DNA of 59,484 nt from positions 1 through 59,484 of the forward strand of contig SCVA01000049.1 of NCBI GenBank assembly GCA_004297005.1. The letters are read 5' to 3'. Every line of letters starts with the position of its first letter. Positions within the stretch are counted from its first letter, which is position 1. Of the stretch, positions 18,373 through 27,331 are shown one piece after another. The translations under genes were made by a program, and so were the position numbers. A model generated the notes under the pieces. That model had not been told where the DNA came from and ran no database searches. It worked only from the letters and a program-made list of their open reading frames with translations. Source of the DNA: Nevskiaceae bacterium. Its GTDB lineage: Bacteria; Pseudomonadota; Gammaproteobacteria; Nevskiales; Nevskiaceae.

Positions 18373-18867
18373 TCAGCGCTTGCCTTCGGCCACCGCCGAG
18401 GGGCGCGGCGCCGGCAACATGGGGATGTCGAAACGCCGGTAGAGGTCGGCCAGCAGCCACAGCGGGCCGATCAGCAGGAACTGCAGATCCTTGAAGAACG
18501 AGGGCTTGGCGCCCTCGATGTGGTGGCCGATGAACTGCAAAACCCAACCCACCACGAAGATCGCCGCCGCCAGCCAGATCAGCTTGGCTCCCGCGTAGTC
18601 CTCCAAGGCCAGCACGCCGGCGTAGAAGACGCTGGACAGCAGCGCCATGCCCAGCGCCAGACGCCAGGACAGCAGCAGGTAGTAGCCGACGAAGACCGCG
18701 ATGGCAGCGGTAGCGAGATTGAGACTGTCGCCGCCGACAGGGACCGCCTTGAGCGCGCACCAGATCGCGAACACGATCAGCGGGATGCCGATCCAGTGGG
18801 TGAGCTTGTTGCGGGGATTGCGGTGGCTGGCACTGTACTCGTCCAGCCATTGCTGCAGTGTCTTCAT
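18373..18867 (-). CDS. Mpo1-like (DUF962) membrane protein
   Basis: A 164-residue protein with four to five hydrophobic segments. Family marks are HRNPRNKLTHWIGIP at residues 15-29 and FIGHHIEGAKPSFFKDLQFL in the second half, the histidine-bearing motifs of the DUF962/Mpo1 family. Yeast Mpo1 is an iron(II) dioxygenase that takes part in alpha-oxidation of 2-hydroxy fatty acids; a similar activity here is plausible but not shown. The start MKTLQQWLDEYSASHRN is typical of the family. It is divergent from the LuxR-type gene across 134 bases. Confidence 0.85.
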   Translation of the reverse strand: MKTLQQWLDEYSASHRNPRNKLTHWIGIPLIVFAIWCALKAVPVGGDSLNLATAAIAVFVGYYLLLSWRLALGMALLSSVFYAGVLALEDYAGAKLIWLAAAIFVVGWVLQFIGHHIEGAKPSFFKDLQFLLIGPLWLLADLYRRFDIPMLPAPRPSAVAEGKR

Positions 18868-19001
18868 GGCTCGGGTCTCCTCGACGAAAACTTTACTTAT
18901 CGCTTTTTTCCAGTATCCGCTTGCCCCCCGGAGCTCACGATAGTAAAAGCGGCTCTGGCTTTGGACCGCGTCGGTTCGCAGTTTAAGGAGATGGCTCGCG
19001 C

Positions 19002-19988
19002 ATGGTGGACGTTCCGCGCACGGACAGCGCCGACCCGGTGGATCGGGTTATCGCCCTGTTGTACCGTTCGGTGCTGGCGGTGCCGCCACCGGAATTCCGC
19101 GCCTGGGCGCTGGACCGCATCAACACCGTGATCCCACACGATGCCGCGCTCTGGGGCACCGGTTTCTGGGAGGGCCGCCGCTTCCACAACGTCACCCTAC
19201 GGGATGTTCCGGAGGACTATCCGCTGCGGCTGGAGCGCACCGCCGACGAGAATCCGCTGATCCGGCGCATGCTGGAGGAGCCGGAAGTGCCGACCACCAT
19301 GGACAGCGTCTTTCCAGACGAGCAGTTCTTCCAGTCCCGGCTGTACCACGAGGCCTTCGAGCCGGTGGGGATCCAGCGCATCCTCGCCACCGTGCATGTC
19401 GATCCGCGCTCCGGGCTGTATTCGCTGGTCTCGCTGTACCGGCGGGACCGCGCCGCCCGGTTCACGGACGCCGAAAAAGCGATCCAGCGACGGCTCAACT
19501 ACCACCTGTTCAACGCCGTCTCGCATTCCTTCTTCATCCATCTCGCGCGCACGCATCGCGACCGCCCGGCGCAGGCGATGGCGGCGGTGGTGGATCAGCG
19601 TGGGCAGTTCCACGAAGCGCAGCCGCGCTTCCTCGACGCGATGGATCAGCACTTCCCCGGTCATCGCCAGAGCACCCTGCCGTTCCCGCTGCCCAGCCCA
19701 GGCGAGACCCGCAACGTCGGCAGCCTGTGCGTGCGCTGCGAGGCGATGGGCGATCTCTACATCGTCCATATCTGGCCCTCGGGGCCCCTGGACAAGCTCA
19801 CCCAGCGCGAACGCGAGATCGTCATCGCCGTGGCGCACGGCCTGTCGTTCAAGCAGGCGGCGCGCAAGATCGGCGTGGCGCCCTCGACAGTTGCCAACCA
19901 CCTGTACCGCATCTACCGCAAGCTGGGCGTCGCCAGCCGCACCGAGCTGGCCGACCTGATCCACGCCGAGGTGCCGGCCGAGGATTGA
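19002..19988 (+). CDS. LuxR-type (GerE HTH) transcriptional regulator
   Basis: A 328-residue regulator. The last 65 residues form the LuxR DNA-binding domain: LTQREREIVIAVAHGLSFKQAARKIGVAPSTVANHLYRIYRKLGV. The N-terminal 250 residues resemble no sensor I can name; they may form a GAF-like fold, and the autoinducer-binding aromatic/acid pattern of quorum-sensing LuxR proteins is not evident. The start is an ATG 11 bases after AAGGAG. It stands alone, divergent from the Mpo1-like gene and 105 bases ahead of a rhodanese gene. No luxI-like gene is in the window. Confidence 0.85.
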   Translation: MVDVPRTDSADPVDRVIALLYRSVLAVPPPEFRAWALDRINTVIPHDAALWGTGFWEGRRFHNVTLRDVPEDYPLRLERTADENPLIRRMLEEPEVPTTMDSVFPDEQFFQSRLYHEAFEPVGIQRILATVHVDPRSGLYSLVSLYRRDRAARFTDAEKAIQRRLNYHLFNAVSHSFFIHLARTHRDRPAQAMAAVVDQRGQFHEAQPRFLDAMDQHFPGHRQSTLPFPLPSPGETRNVGSLCVRCEAMGDLYIVHIWPSGPLDKLTQREREIVIAVAHGLSFKQAARKIGVAPSTVANHLYRIYRKLGVASRTELADLIHAEVPAED

Positions 19989-20038
19989 GTGCTTCCGCGC
20001 GGCTGACAAAGGCCAGCGGGAAATCAGTCGGCGCGGTC

Positions 20039-20044
20039 TATAAA
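20039..20044 (+). promoter_or_regulatory. Possible -10 box for the rhodanese-tolC unit
   Basis: TATAAA occurs 50 bases before the rhodanese start, in the gap after the LuxR gene. No good -35 was found at the expected distance, so this is only a candidate. Confidence 0.3.
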
Positions 20045-20093
20045 CTTTCTGTCCGGTTCGCGCATCCGAACCGCCAAGGTCATACCACCCGCC

Positions 20094-20408
20094 ATGCAAA
20101 TCATCAGCCCGCAAGACTTGAAGCCCCTGCTCGCCCAGGGCGCCGTCACCCTGCTCGACGTGCGTCTGCCCGACGAGGTGGCGACCGCCAGCCTGCCTGG
20201 CGCGGTGCTGATCCCTCTGCACGAGCTGCCGGCGCGGTTCGCCGAGTTGCCCAGGGACAAGCCGCTGGTGGCCATGTGCCACCATGGAGTACGCAGTCAG
20301 ACCGCCGCGCGGTTTCTGGAACGCAATGGCTACCCCGAGGTCTTGAGCCTCGACGGTGGCATCGACGCCTGGTCGTGCAGCATCGACGCGACCATCCCCC
20401 GCTACTGA
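20094..20408 (+). CDS. Rhodanese-like sulfurtransferase
   Basis: A 104-residue single-domain rhodanese. It has the LLDVRLPDEVATASLPGAVLIPL stretch (CH2A-like) and the active-site loop MCHHGVRSQTAA with the catalytic cysteine, and ends in GGIDAWS, all standard for GlpE/PspE-sized proteins. It should carry sulfane sulfur as a cysteine persulfide in the cytoplasm, with an unknown acceptor. The tolC-like gene starts 32 bases after its stop, so the two are probably co-transcribed; a functional link is not obvious. Confidence 0.9.
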   Translation: MQIISPQDLKPLLAQGAVTLLDVRLPDEVATASLPGAVLIPLHELPARFAELPRDKPLVAMCHHGVRSQTAARFLERNGYPEVLSLDGGIDAWSCSIDATIPRY

Positions 20409-20440
20409 GCATCCCCATCACCACACTCTTCGGATCCACC

Positions 20441-21820
20441 ATGCGCCTGAACCGCTACGCCGTTGCCCTCGCCGCCGGCTGCTGCGCCACCGCCGCCCAG
20501 GCCAATGCCCTGCTCGACGTCTACCAGCAGGCGCTCGCCAACGACAAGACCTTCCAGGCCGCGCAGTTCCAGCGCGACGCCGCTCTACAGGCCAAGCCGC
20601 TGGCGATTGCCAACCTGCTGCCGCAGATCGGCGCGCAGGGCTCCTACACCGAGGAAGAGAGCAACAGCTCCTACTCCTCGGCGCGCTTCGGTTCCACCAC
20701 CTCCGGCACGGTGGATCAGGACAGCGACGGCAATACCACCGCTTATTCGGTGTCGCTGACCCAGGCGATCTTTGACTGGTCGTCGATCCAGAAGCTGCGC
20801 CAGTCCACCGATCAGGTGGCCCTGGCCGAAACCAGCTACCGCGCCTCGCAGCAGGACCTGATCCTGCGGGTCGCCACCGCCTACTTCAACGTGCTGGCCG
20901 CCGCCGACACCCTGCGCTTCTCGCAGGCCGAGAATCAGGCCGTCGGGCGCCAGTTGGAGCAGTCCAAGCAGCGCTTCGAGGTCGGCCTGTCCGCGATCAC
21001 CGACGTGCAGGAGGCGCAGGCCCGCTATGACCTCACGGTGGCCTCGCTGATCACCGCCGAAACCGCGCTGTCCAGCGCCCGGCGGGTACTGGCCGAAACT
21101 ACCGGCGGCACCGACAGCGCCGGTGCTGCCGTGCCCGAGGACATGCCGCTCGCCGGCCCCGACCCGCAGACGCCAGCGACCTGGATCGAGGCCGCCCGCA
21201 AGGACAACCTCAGTGTGCTCGCCGCCCGCCTGCAGACCGAGATCGCCAAGAAGGACATCCAGATCGCCCGTGCCGGTCACCTGCCGACGCTGAGCCTGCA
21301 AGCCGGCTACAACAACTCCTCCGGCGACTCCACCATCACCACGACGGCAGGCGGCGCCACCAGCACCAGCGACTCGCCACAGGACAGCGACGGCACCTCG
21401 ATTGGCCTGGTCGCCAAGCTGCCGCTGTTCGCCGGCGGCGCGGTGCGCGCCAACGTCAAGGCGGCGAGCAGCACCTCCAGTCAGCGCCAGGCGCTGCTGG
21501 AAAGCGCCACCCGCACCGCCGAGCGCCAGACCGGCGACGCCTACCAGGGCGTGCTCTCCGGCATCGCCCGGGTGAAGGCTTTCAAACAGGCGGTGATCTC
21601 CTCCAAGACCGCGCTGGAAGCCAGCGAAGTGGGCCTACAGGTCGGCGCCCGCACCTCCATCGACGTGCTCAACGCCCAGCAGCAGCTCTACTCCGCCGAG
21701 CGCGACTACGCCCGCGCCCGCTACGACTACCTGCTGTCGGTGCTGCAACTGAAGGCCAATGCCGGCCGCCTCGCCGAGGCCGATCTGGCCGAGATCGACC
21801 GTCTGCTGGTCGGCGGCTAG
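20441..21820 (+). CDS. tolC: TolC family outer-membrane efflux channel
   Basis: A 459-residue outer-membrane factor with signal peptide (MRLNRYAVALAAGCCATAAQA). It shows the two-fold OEP repeat: LLDVYQQALANDKTFQAAQFQ opening the first half and TWIEAARKDNLSVLAARLQTEIA the second, each followed by beta-strand stretches, then the closing TSIDVLNAQQQLYSAERDYARARYDYL, characteristic of TolC. It would form the trimeric exit duct for tripartite pumps or type I secretion. No adaptor or pump gene adjoins, as is common for TolC. It ends at a strong terminator. Confidence 0.92.
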   Translation: MRLNRYAVALAAGCCATAAQANALLDVYQQALANDKTFQAAQFQRDAALQAKPLAIANLLPQIGAQGSYTEEESNSSYSSARFGSTTSGTVDQDSDGNTTAYSVSLTQAIFDWSSIQKLRQSTDQVALAETSYRASQQDLILRVATAYFNVLAAADTLRFSQAENQAVGRQLEQSKQRFEVGLSAITDVQEAQARYDLTVASLITAETALSSARRVLAETTGGTDSAGAAVPEDMPLAGPDPQTPATWIEAARKDNLSVLAARLQTEIAKKDIQIARAGHLPTLSLQAGYNNSSGDSTITTTAGGATSTSDSPQDSDGTSIGLVAKLPLFAGGAVRANVKAASSTSSQRQALLESATRTAERQTGDAYQGVLSGIARVKAFKQAVISSKTALEASEVGLQVGARTSIDVLNAQQQLYSAERDYARARYDYLLSVLQLKANAGRLAEADLAEIDRLLVGG

Positions 21821-21849
21821 TCTCTAAAACTAATCCGCTTGCGACCCCA

Positions 21850-21893
21850 GTGCCGCCTGCCGCATCCCCTGCGGCAGGCGGCACTTTTCGTTT
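21850..21893 (+). terminator. Rho-independent terminator after tolC
   Basis: GTGCCGCCTGCCGCA and TGCGGCAGGCGGCAC form a perfect 15-bp stem around TCCCC, followed by TTTTCGTTT. Confidence 0.92.
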
Positions 21894-21989
21894 GTGCGGC
21901 GGAGCTGCCGCTACCCCCCCGGCGATCCCGCTGGCTGGCGCAGGGCCGGGGGAAGGCGCTAGCTTCGCGCACCTGTTCAGGAGAATCCG

Positions 21990-23495
21990 ATGCGCCCGTC
22001 CCTGTCTGCCGGTCTCGCGCTATTGCTCAGCGCCACCCTCTATCCGGCGGCGGCCGGCGCCAAGGCACTGGCGCTCGCGACGGTGCCGCGGACCCTGCTG
22101 GCGCCAGCCGAGGTACAGGCCGAGATCGGCCGGGTGCAGGGCAACCCGCTGCGGTACGCCGTGGCGGAGACCCTGAATCTCGACCAGCGCAGCGGCGCCT
22201 GGGACGAGACCGAGACCGGCCCGGCGCGCTGGCGCCTGCGCATCGCCTCCGAAGGCGCACGTTCCCTGAGCCTGCACCTGCGCGAGCTGAACCTGCCGCA
22301 AGGCGCCCAGCTCTGGCTGTACGACGCCAGCGGCAACGGTGATCGCCAGGGCCCCTATGACCGGGACAGCGCCGCGATCTATCAGGGCGAGCTCTGGCTG
22401 CCGGTAGTGCGCGCCAGCGAGGCGGTGCTGGAGGTACAGCTCCCGTCGGCCGCCGCCGGCGAACTGCGGCTGGGCATCGCCGAGGCCTTCCACGGCTTCC
22501 GCAGCCTGAGCACGGCGGGTGACGCCGAACCCAAGGCCTCGATCGGCAGCGACTCCGGCAGTTGCAATATCGACGTAGTGTGCAGCGCCGGCAACGACTG
22601 GCGCAGCGAGATCAGATCTACCGTGCTGCTGTCCACCGACAACGTGAGCCTCTGCAGCGGCTCGCTGGTCAGCAACACCGCGCAGGACGACCGGCCGCTG
22701 ATCCTCACCGCCAATCACTGCGGCATCCGCAGTACCAATGTCCGCACGGTGACCGCCTACTTCAATCTGCAGTCCAGCACTTGCAGCGGCAACCAGAACG
22801 GCCGCACCGACCAAAACCTCGCCGGCGCGACCTTCCTAGCCCGTGACGACAACTCGGACTTCACCCTGTTCACCCTCGGCAGCACGCCGCCCAGCGCCTA
22901 CAACGCCTACTACGCCGGCTGGGATGCCCGCAGCGGCGTCGCGCCGCAGTCCGGGGTCGCCATCCACCACCCCAGCGGCGACGAGAAGAAGATCAGCGTC
23001 TACAGCAGCCCCGCCAGCGCCAGCGACGACGTGAGCATCGGCGAGGGCAGCAGCAGTTTCACGGTCGATGCCTGGCGGGTGGTCTGGTCACAGGGCACGA
23101 CCGAGGCGGGCTCCTCCGGCGCGGCGCTATGGAACCAGGACCATCGCGTGGTCGGCGTGCTCTCGGGTGGCAGCGCTTCCTGCAGCGCCCGCTCGGAACC
23201 CGACTTCTTCGCCCGTCTGGAACGCGGCTGGACCGCCAACAGCGCCAGCAGCGGGCAGCTCAAGGCGCATCTCGACCCGAACAGCAGCGGCTGCCTGACG
23301 CTGAGCGGCAAGAATCCCGGCAGCGCCTCGCCGGTGACCAGTTGCAGCAGCGGCTCGTCTTCGGGCGGAACCAGCAGCGGCGGCGGTGGCGACTCTGGCG
23401 GCGGTGGCGGCGGCAGCCCCGGCCCGGCGCTGCTGGCCGGGCTGGCGCTGCTGGCTATTTCACGCCGTGCATGCCGCGCCGCAGCAGCGGCGTAG
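21990..23495 (+). CDS. Secreted trypsin-like serine endopeptidase with GlyGly-CTERM-like tail
   Basis: A 501-residue protein with a signal peptide (about residues 1-24), a roughly 160-residue pro or jelly-roll-like region, and a trypsin-fold domain resembling lysyl endopeptidase (Achromobacter protease I). The triad is the His in LTANHCGI, the Asp in NSDFTLFTL and the Ser in EAGSSGAALW. Several cysteine pairs fit an extracellular protein. The C-terminus is a Ser/Gly-rich linker, then GSPGPALLAGLALLAISRRA: a glycine motif, one membrane span and basic residues, the layout of GlyGly-CTERM/rhombosortase sorting tails. It may therefore be cleaved and released or lipid-attached at the surface. The ATG follows CAGGAGA. 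Its 3' end overlaps the convergent peptide transporter by 41 bases. Confidence 0.85.
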   Translation: MRPSLSAGLALLLSATLYPAAAGAKALALATVPRTLLAPAEVQAEIGRVQGNPLRYAVAETLNLDQRSGAWDETETGPARWRLRIASEGARSLSLHLRELNLPQGAQLWLYDASGNGDRQGPYDRDSAAIYQGELWLPVVRASEAVLEVQLPSAAAGELRLGIAEAFHGFRSLSTAGDAEPKASIGSDSGSCNIDVVCSAGNDWRSEIRSTVLLSTDNVSLCSGSLVSNTAQDDRPLILTANHCGIRSTNVRTVTAYFNLQSSTCSGNQNGRTDQNLAGATFLARDDNSDFTLFTLGSTPPSAYNAYYAGWDARSGVAPQSGVAIHHPSGDEKKISVYSSPASASDDVSIGEGSSSFTVDAWRVVWSQGTTEAGSSGAALWNQDHRVVGVLSGGSASCSARSEPDFFARLERGWTANSASSGQLKAHLDPNSSGCLTLSGKNPGSASPVTSCSSGSSSGGTSSGGGGDSGGGGGGSPGPALLAGLALLAISRRACRAAAAA

Positions 23496-25167
23496 CCAGG
23501 GCATAGAGCAGGCCAGCGCCGATGCCAGCCGCTGCCATCAGCTCGAACAACTGCACATAGCCGGCCGAAGCCTGGGCGAAGTCGAGCGTGCTGCCTTCGG
23601 GGATCTCGATGGAGGCCAGCTTGCCGAACTGCGCGGCCAGCACTTCCGAATAGGCGGTGGCGAGCCAGAAGGCGCCCATCATCAGGCCCACCACCTTGGC
23701 CACCGACAACTGGGTGACGGCGGAGAGGCCGATCGGCGAGAGGCACATCTCGCCGATCTCCAGGATGAAATAGGCCAGCACTAGCCACCAGACGCTGGCC
23801 AGTTCGCCGCCGGCGGCGACCTTGGCGGCGGCGACCATCGGCAGGAAGGAAAGGCCGGCCGCCACCAGACCGATCGCCATCTTCGCCGGCTTGCTGGGGT
23901 TGAGACCGCGCCGCTCCAGCCAGGGCCAGAGCCAGGAGAACACCGGCGCCAGCGCGACGATGAAGAAGGCGCCGAGGAAAGTCAGCGAGCCGGCGGTCTG
24001 CGGCACCAGCACGATGTCATGGACGATGGCGACGACCAGGCCCAGCACCAGCAGGCCAACCATCGCCAGGGCCAGAGCCTTGCGGCCGCGGTCGCTGGCG
24101 GCGAGCGCCGCGATCATCAGCGGCGGCGAGGCCACCAGCGAGTACAGCGCCCAGGGCAGATGACCGACGGCGCCGGCATCCAGGCCGAACAGCTCCTTGG
24201 TCAGCAGACGGTCGGTGAAGGTGATCCAGGAGCCGTAGGTCTGCTCGTAGAGGGTGAAGAAGATCAGTACGCCGACGATCAGTACCACCAGGGTCAGCAT
24301 CTGCGCACGCTCGACCTGGGAGCAGTGGCGCACCAGATACCAGACAAACCAGACCAGGAAGCCGAGGGCGATCAGGTGCATGGCGCCGTGCACGGTCCAG
24401 GTACGCTGGATCAACTGCCAGACCAGGGCGACGCCACCAGCGCCGGCCAGGTAGATCAGCCATTCGCGACTCAGCGGGCCGACCCGTTCCTTCAGCTTGG
24501 CCGGATCGTTCGGCTCGGCATGGCCCTGCAGGTACTTCTGTCCCCAGAGGAACATGGCGAGGCCGGCGAGCATGCCGATGCCCGCGGCACCGAAGCCGTA
24601 CTTCCAGCCGTAGGTCTCGCCGAGAAAGGCGCAGATCAGGCTGGCGAACAGCGCGCCAACATTGATGCCGGCATAGAACAGGGTGAACCCGCCATCGCGG
24701 CGCGGATCGCTCTCGGCGTAGAGCTTGCCGACGATGGTGGAGATATTCGGCTTCAGAAAGCCCACGCCCATGATGATGAGCGCCAGCGACAGGTAGAACA
24801 CCTGCAACGCGAAACCATCGCGCACCACCACGCCATCCACCAGCTTCGCGGCGTGGCCCTCGTAGGCCATGCCCAGGTGCCCCAGCACCAGCAGCACGCC
24901 GCCATAGATCACCGCCTTGCGCATGCCCAGATAGCGGTCGGCGACCAGGCCGCCGATCACCGGCACCGCGTAGACCAGGCCGCCGTAGGCGCCGAGCAGG
25001 TCGTAGCCGGCGTCGTCGCTGAACAGGTGGTACTTGAGCACGTAGAGCAGCAGCAGCGCCTTCATGCCGTAGAAGCTGAAGCGCTCCCACATCTCGGTGA
25101 AGAAACAGACGTAGACACCCTTGGGGTGGCCGAGGAAATCCGTGTGCGCTGGCGCGGTGGCGGTCAT
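23455..25167 (-). CDS. POT/PTR family proton-dependent oligopeptide symporter
   Basis: A 570-residue inner-membrane transporter with about 12-14 hydrophobic segments. The PTR signatures are present: FFTEMWERFSFYGMKALLLLY near the N-terminus (the E-x-x-E-R/F proton-coupling motif region) and FYAGINVGALFASLICAFLGETYGWKYGF. It takes up di- and tripeptides with protons. The ATG was chosen at MTATAPAHTDFLGHPKG because this places the ExxERFSFYG motif at the family distance. It is flanked by an endopeptidase and two exopeptidases, so it fits a peptide-uptake role, and it starts 103 bases from the divergent S9 peptidase. Confidence 0.93.
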   Translation of the reverse strand: MTATAPAHTDFLGHPKGVYVCFFTEMWERFSFYGMKALLLLYVLKYHLFSDDAGYDLLGAYGGLVYAVPVIGGLVADRYLGMRKAVIYGGVLLVLGHLGMAYEGHAAKLVDGVVVRDGFALQVFYLSLALIIMGVGFLKPNISTIVGKLYAESDPRRDGGFTLFYAGINVGALFASLICAFLGETYGWKYGFGAAGIGMLAGLAMFLWGQKYLQGHAEPNDPAKLKERVGPLSREWLIYLAGAGGVALVWQLIQRTWTVHGAMHLIALGFLVWFVWYLVRHCSQVERAQMLTLVVLIVGVLIFFTLYEQTYGSWITFTDRLLTKELFGLDAGAVGHLPWALYSLVASPPLMIAALAASDRGRKALALAMVGLLVLGLVVAIVHDIVLVPQTAGSLTFLGAFFIVALAPVFSWLWPWLERRGLNPSKPAKMAIGLVAAGLSFLPMVAAAKVAAGGELASVWWLVLAYFILEIGEMCLSPIGLSAVTQLSVAKVVGLMMGAFWLATAYSEVLAAQFGKLASIEIPEGSTLDFAQASAGYVQLFELMAAAGIGAGLLYALATPLLRRGMHGVK

Positions 25168-25270
25168 GGGGGGGAGACAAAAGGGGTATGCCCGGAGTGT
25201 AGCCATGCCGCGACGCGAAAACGTAACATCGGCCTATTCGTGCCCCGCACGCCTTGCCTTTCTCCCTTCG

Positions 25271-27304
25271 ATGAAACGCCTACTCCTCGCCGCCACCCTC
25301 GCGGCCACCGCCACTGTTGCCATGAGCGCCCCTCAGCCCTTCACCTACAACGAGCTGGTCCGCTTCGAGCGGGTCAGCGATCCCGTCGCCTCGCCGGATG
25401 GCCAGCGCATCGCCTACACGCTGCGCAAGACCGACTACGAGGGCAACAAGGGCGTGCGTTCGATCTGGCTGCTCGATCTCGCCAGCGGCAAGACCCGCCA
25501 GCTCACCGGCGGCAAGGGCAGCAGTGACAGCGCCCAGTGGTCGGCCAATGGCGATCTCTACTTCCTCTCCAGCCGCTCCGGCTCCTCGCAGGTCTGGAAG
25601 CTGAGCCTCGCCGGTGGCGAAGCCCAGCAGGTCAGCGACCTGCCGCTGGACGTGGTGGCCTACACGCTGTCGCCGACCGGTGACCGGCTGGCGGTGGCGC
25701 TGGAAGTGTTCCCCGACGCCAAGACCCTGGCGGAGACCAAGGCGCGCCTGGAGAAGGCCGAGAAGAGCCCCAGCGCCGGCACCGTCTACGACCGGCTGTT
25801 CGTGCGTCACTGGGATACCTGGGCCAACGGTGCCCGCAACCAGTTGTTCGCGCTCGCGCTCAAGGACGGCATCGCCGTCGGTGAACCGGTGCCGCTGAGC
25901 CAGAACCTCGATGGCGACGCGCCTTCCAAGCCCTTCGGCGGCGCCGAGGAGTTCAGCTTTTCGCCGGACGGCAAGACCCTGTACTTCTCGCTGCGTCTGG
26001 CCGGCAAGACCGAGGCCTGGAGCACCAACCTCGATGTCTGGAGCGTGCCCGCCGACGGCTCCAAGAAGCCGAGCAACCTCACCGCCGGCAACCCGGCAAC
26101 CGACGTCGGCCCGGTGGTCTCGCCGGATGGCAAGACGCTCGCCTACCGCGCCATGAAGCGCGCCGGCTTCGAGGCCGACCGCTACGCCATCATCCTGCGC
26201 GACCTGGCGACCGGCAGCAGCCGCGAGCTTGCGGCGGACTGGGACCGCTCGGCCGACAGCCTGGTCTGGTCCGCCGACGGCAAGACGCTCTACACCAAGG
26301 CCGACGAGCTGGGGCAGAACAAGCTGTTCGCCATCGACGTCGCCAGCGGCAAGCTGAGCACGCTCACCGGCCCCGGCACGGTGGAAGGCTTCACCCTCAG
26401 CGCGCGTGGCCCGGTGGTCGCCCACAACACCCTGGACCGCCCGACCGACCTCAAGCTGGTCGACGCCAGCGGCCTGAAGCCGCTCACCGCCCACAACGCC
26501 GCCACACTGTCGAACCTCAAGTTCGGCGAGTACGAGCAGTTCAGCTTCAAGGGCTACAACGACGAAACCGTCCACGGCTATGTGGTGAAGCCGGCCGGCT
26601 ACAAGAAGGGCAAGAAGTACCCGGTGGCCTTCATCGTCCATGGCGGCCCGCAGGGCAGCATGGGCAACCACTTCCACTACCGCTGGAATCCGCAGACCTA
26701 TGCCGGCGCCGGCTACGCGGTGGTGTTCATCGACTTCCACGGCTCCACCGGCTACGGCCAGGCGTTCACCGACTCGATCAGCGGCGACTGGGGCGGCAAG
26801 CCGCTGGAAGATCTGCAGAAGGGCTGGGCGCACGCGCTCAAGACCTACGACTTTCTCGACGGCACCAAGGCCGCGGCGCTGGGCGCCAGCTACGGCGGCT
26901 ACATGATGAACTGGATCGCCGGCAACTGGCCGGATACCTTCAAGGCCATCGTCAACCACGACGGCGTGTTCGACAACCGCAGCATGGGCTACTCCACCGA
27001 GGAGCTGTGGTTCGACGAGTGGGAACACAAGGGCACGCCCTACGAGGCCCCGGCCGCCTACGAGAAGCACAACCCGGTCAATTTTGTGAACAACTGGAAG
27101 ACGCCGATGCTGGTGATCCACGGCGCCAAGGACTACCGCATTCCAGTCGAGCAGGGCCTGGCCGCCTTCAGTGCCCTGCAGCGGCGCGGCGTGCCCAGCC
27201 AGTTGCTGGTCTTCCCCGACGAGAATCACTGGGTGCTGAAGCCGCAGAACAGCGTGCAATGGCACCAGACCGTCGAGGCCTGGCTGGCACAGTGGCTGAA
27301 GTAA
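25271..27304 (+). CDS. S9 family (prolyl oligopeptidase type) peptidase, secreted
   Basis: A 677-residue serine peptidase with a signal peptide (MKRLLLAATLAATATVAMSA), so it is probably periplasmic. An N-terminal WD40-like propeller (repeats such as DPVASPDGQRIAYTLRKTD and EEFSFSPDGKTLYFSLR) precedes the alpha/beta hydrolase domain. Ser in GASYGGYMMNW, Asp in VIHGAKDYRIP and His in DENHWVLKP form the triad; HGGPQG is the oxyanion loop. Length and layout match dipeptidyl-peptidase 5/acylaminoacyl-peptidase-like enzymes that release dipeptides. It is followed 27 bases later by an M28 peptidase gene and is probably co-transcribed with it. Confidence 0.92.
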   Translation: MKRLLLAATLAATATVAMSAPQPFTYNELVRFERVSDPVASPDGQRIAYTLRKTDYEGNKGVRSIWLLDLASGKTRQLTGGKGSSDSAQWSANGDLYFLSSRSGSSQVWKLSLAGGEAQQVSDLPLDVVAYTLSPTGDRLAVALEVFPDAKTLAETKARLEKAEKSPSAGTVYDRLFVRHWDTWANGARNQLFALALKDGIAVGEPVPLSQNLDGDAPSKPFGGAEEFSFSPDGKTLYFSLRLAGKTEAWSTNLDVWSVPADGSKKPSNLTAGNPATDVGPVVSPDGKTLAYRAMKRAGFEADRYAIILRDLATGSSRELAADWDRSADSLVWSADGKTLYTKADELGQNKLFAIDVASGKLSTLTGPGTVEGFTLSARGPVVAHNTLDRPTDLKLVDASGLKPLTAHNAATLSNLKFGEYEQFSFKGYNDETVHGYVVKPAGYKKGKKYPVAFIVHGGPQGSMGNHFHYRWNPQTYAGAGYAVVFIDFHGSTGYGQAFTDSISGDWGGKPLEDLQKGWAHALKTYDFLDGTKAAALGASYGGYMMNWIAGNWPDTFKAIVNHDGVFDNRSMGYSTEELWFDEWEHKGTPYEAPAAYEKHNPVNFVNNWKTPMLVIHGAKDYRIPVEQGLAAFSALQRRGVPSQLLVFPDENHWVLKPQNSVQWHQTVEAWLAQWLK

Positions 27305-27331
27305 GCCATCCAAGACTTTAAGGATCACTCC

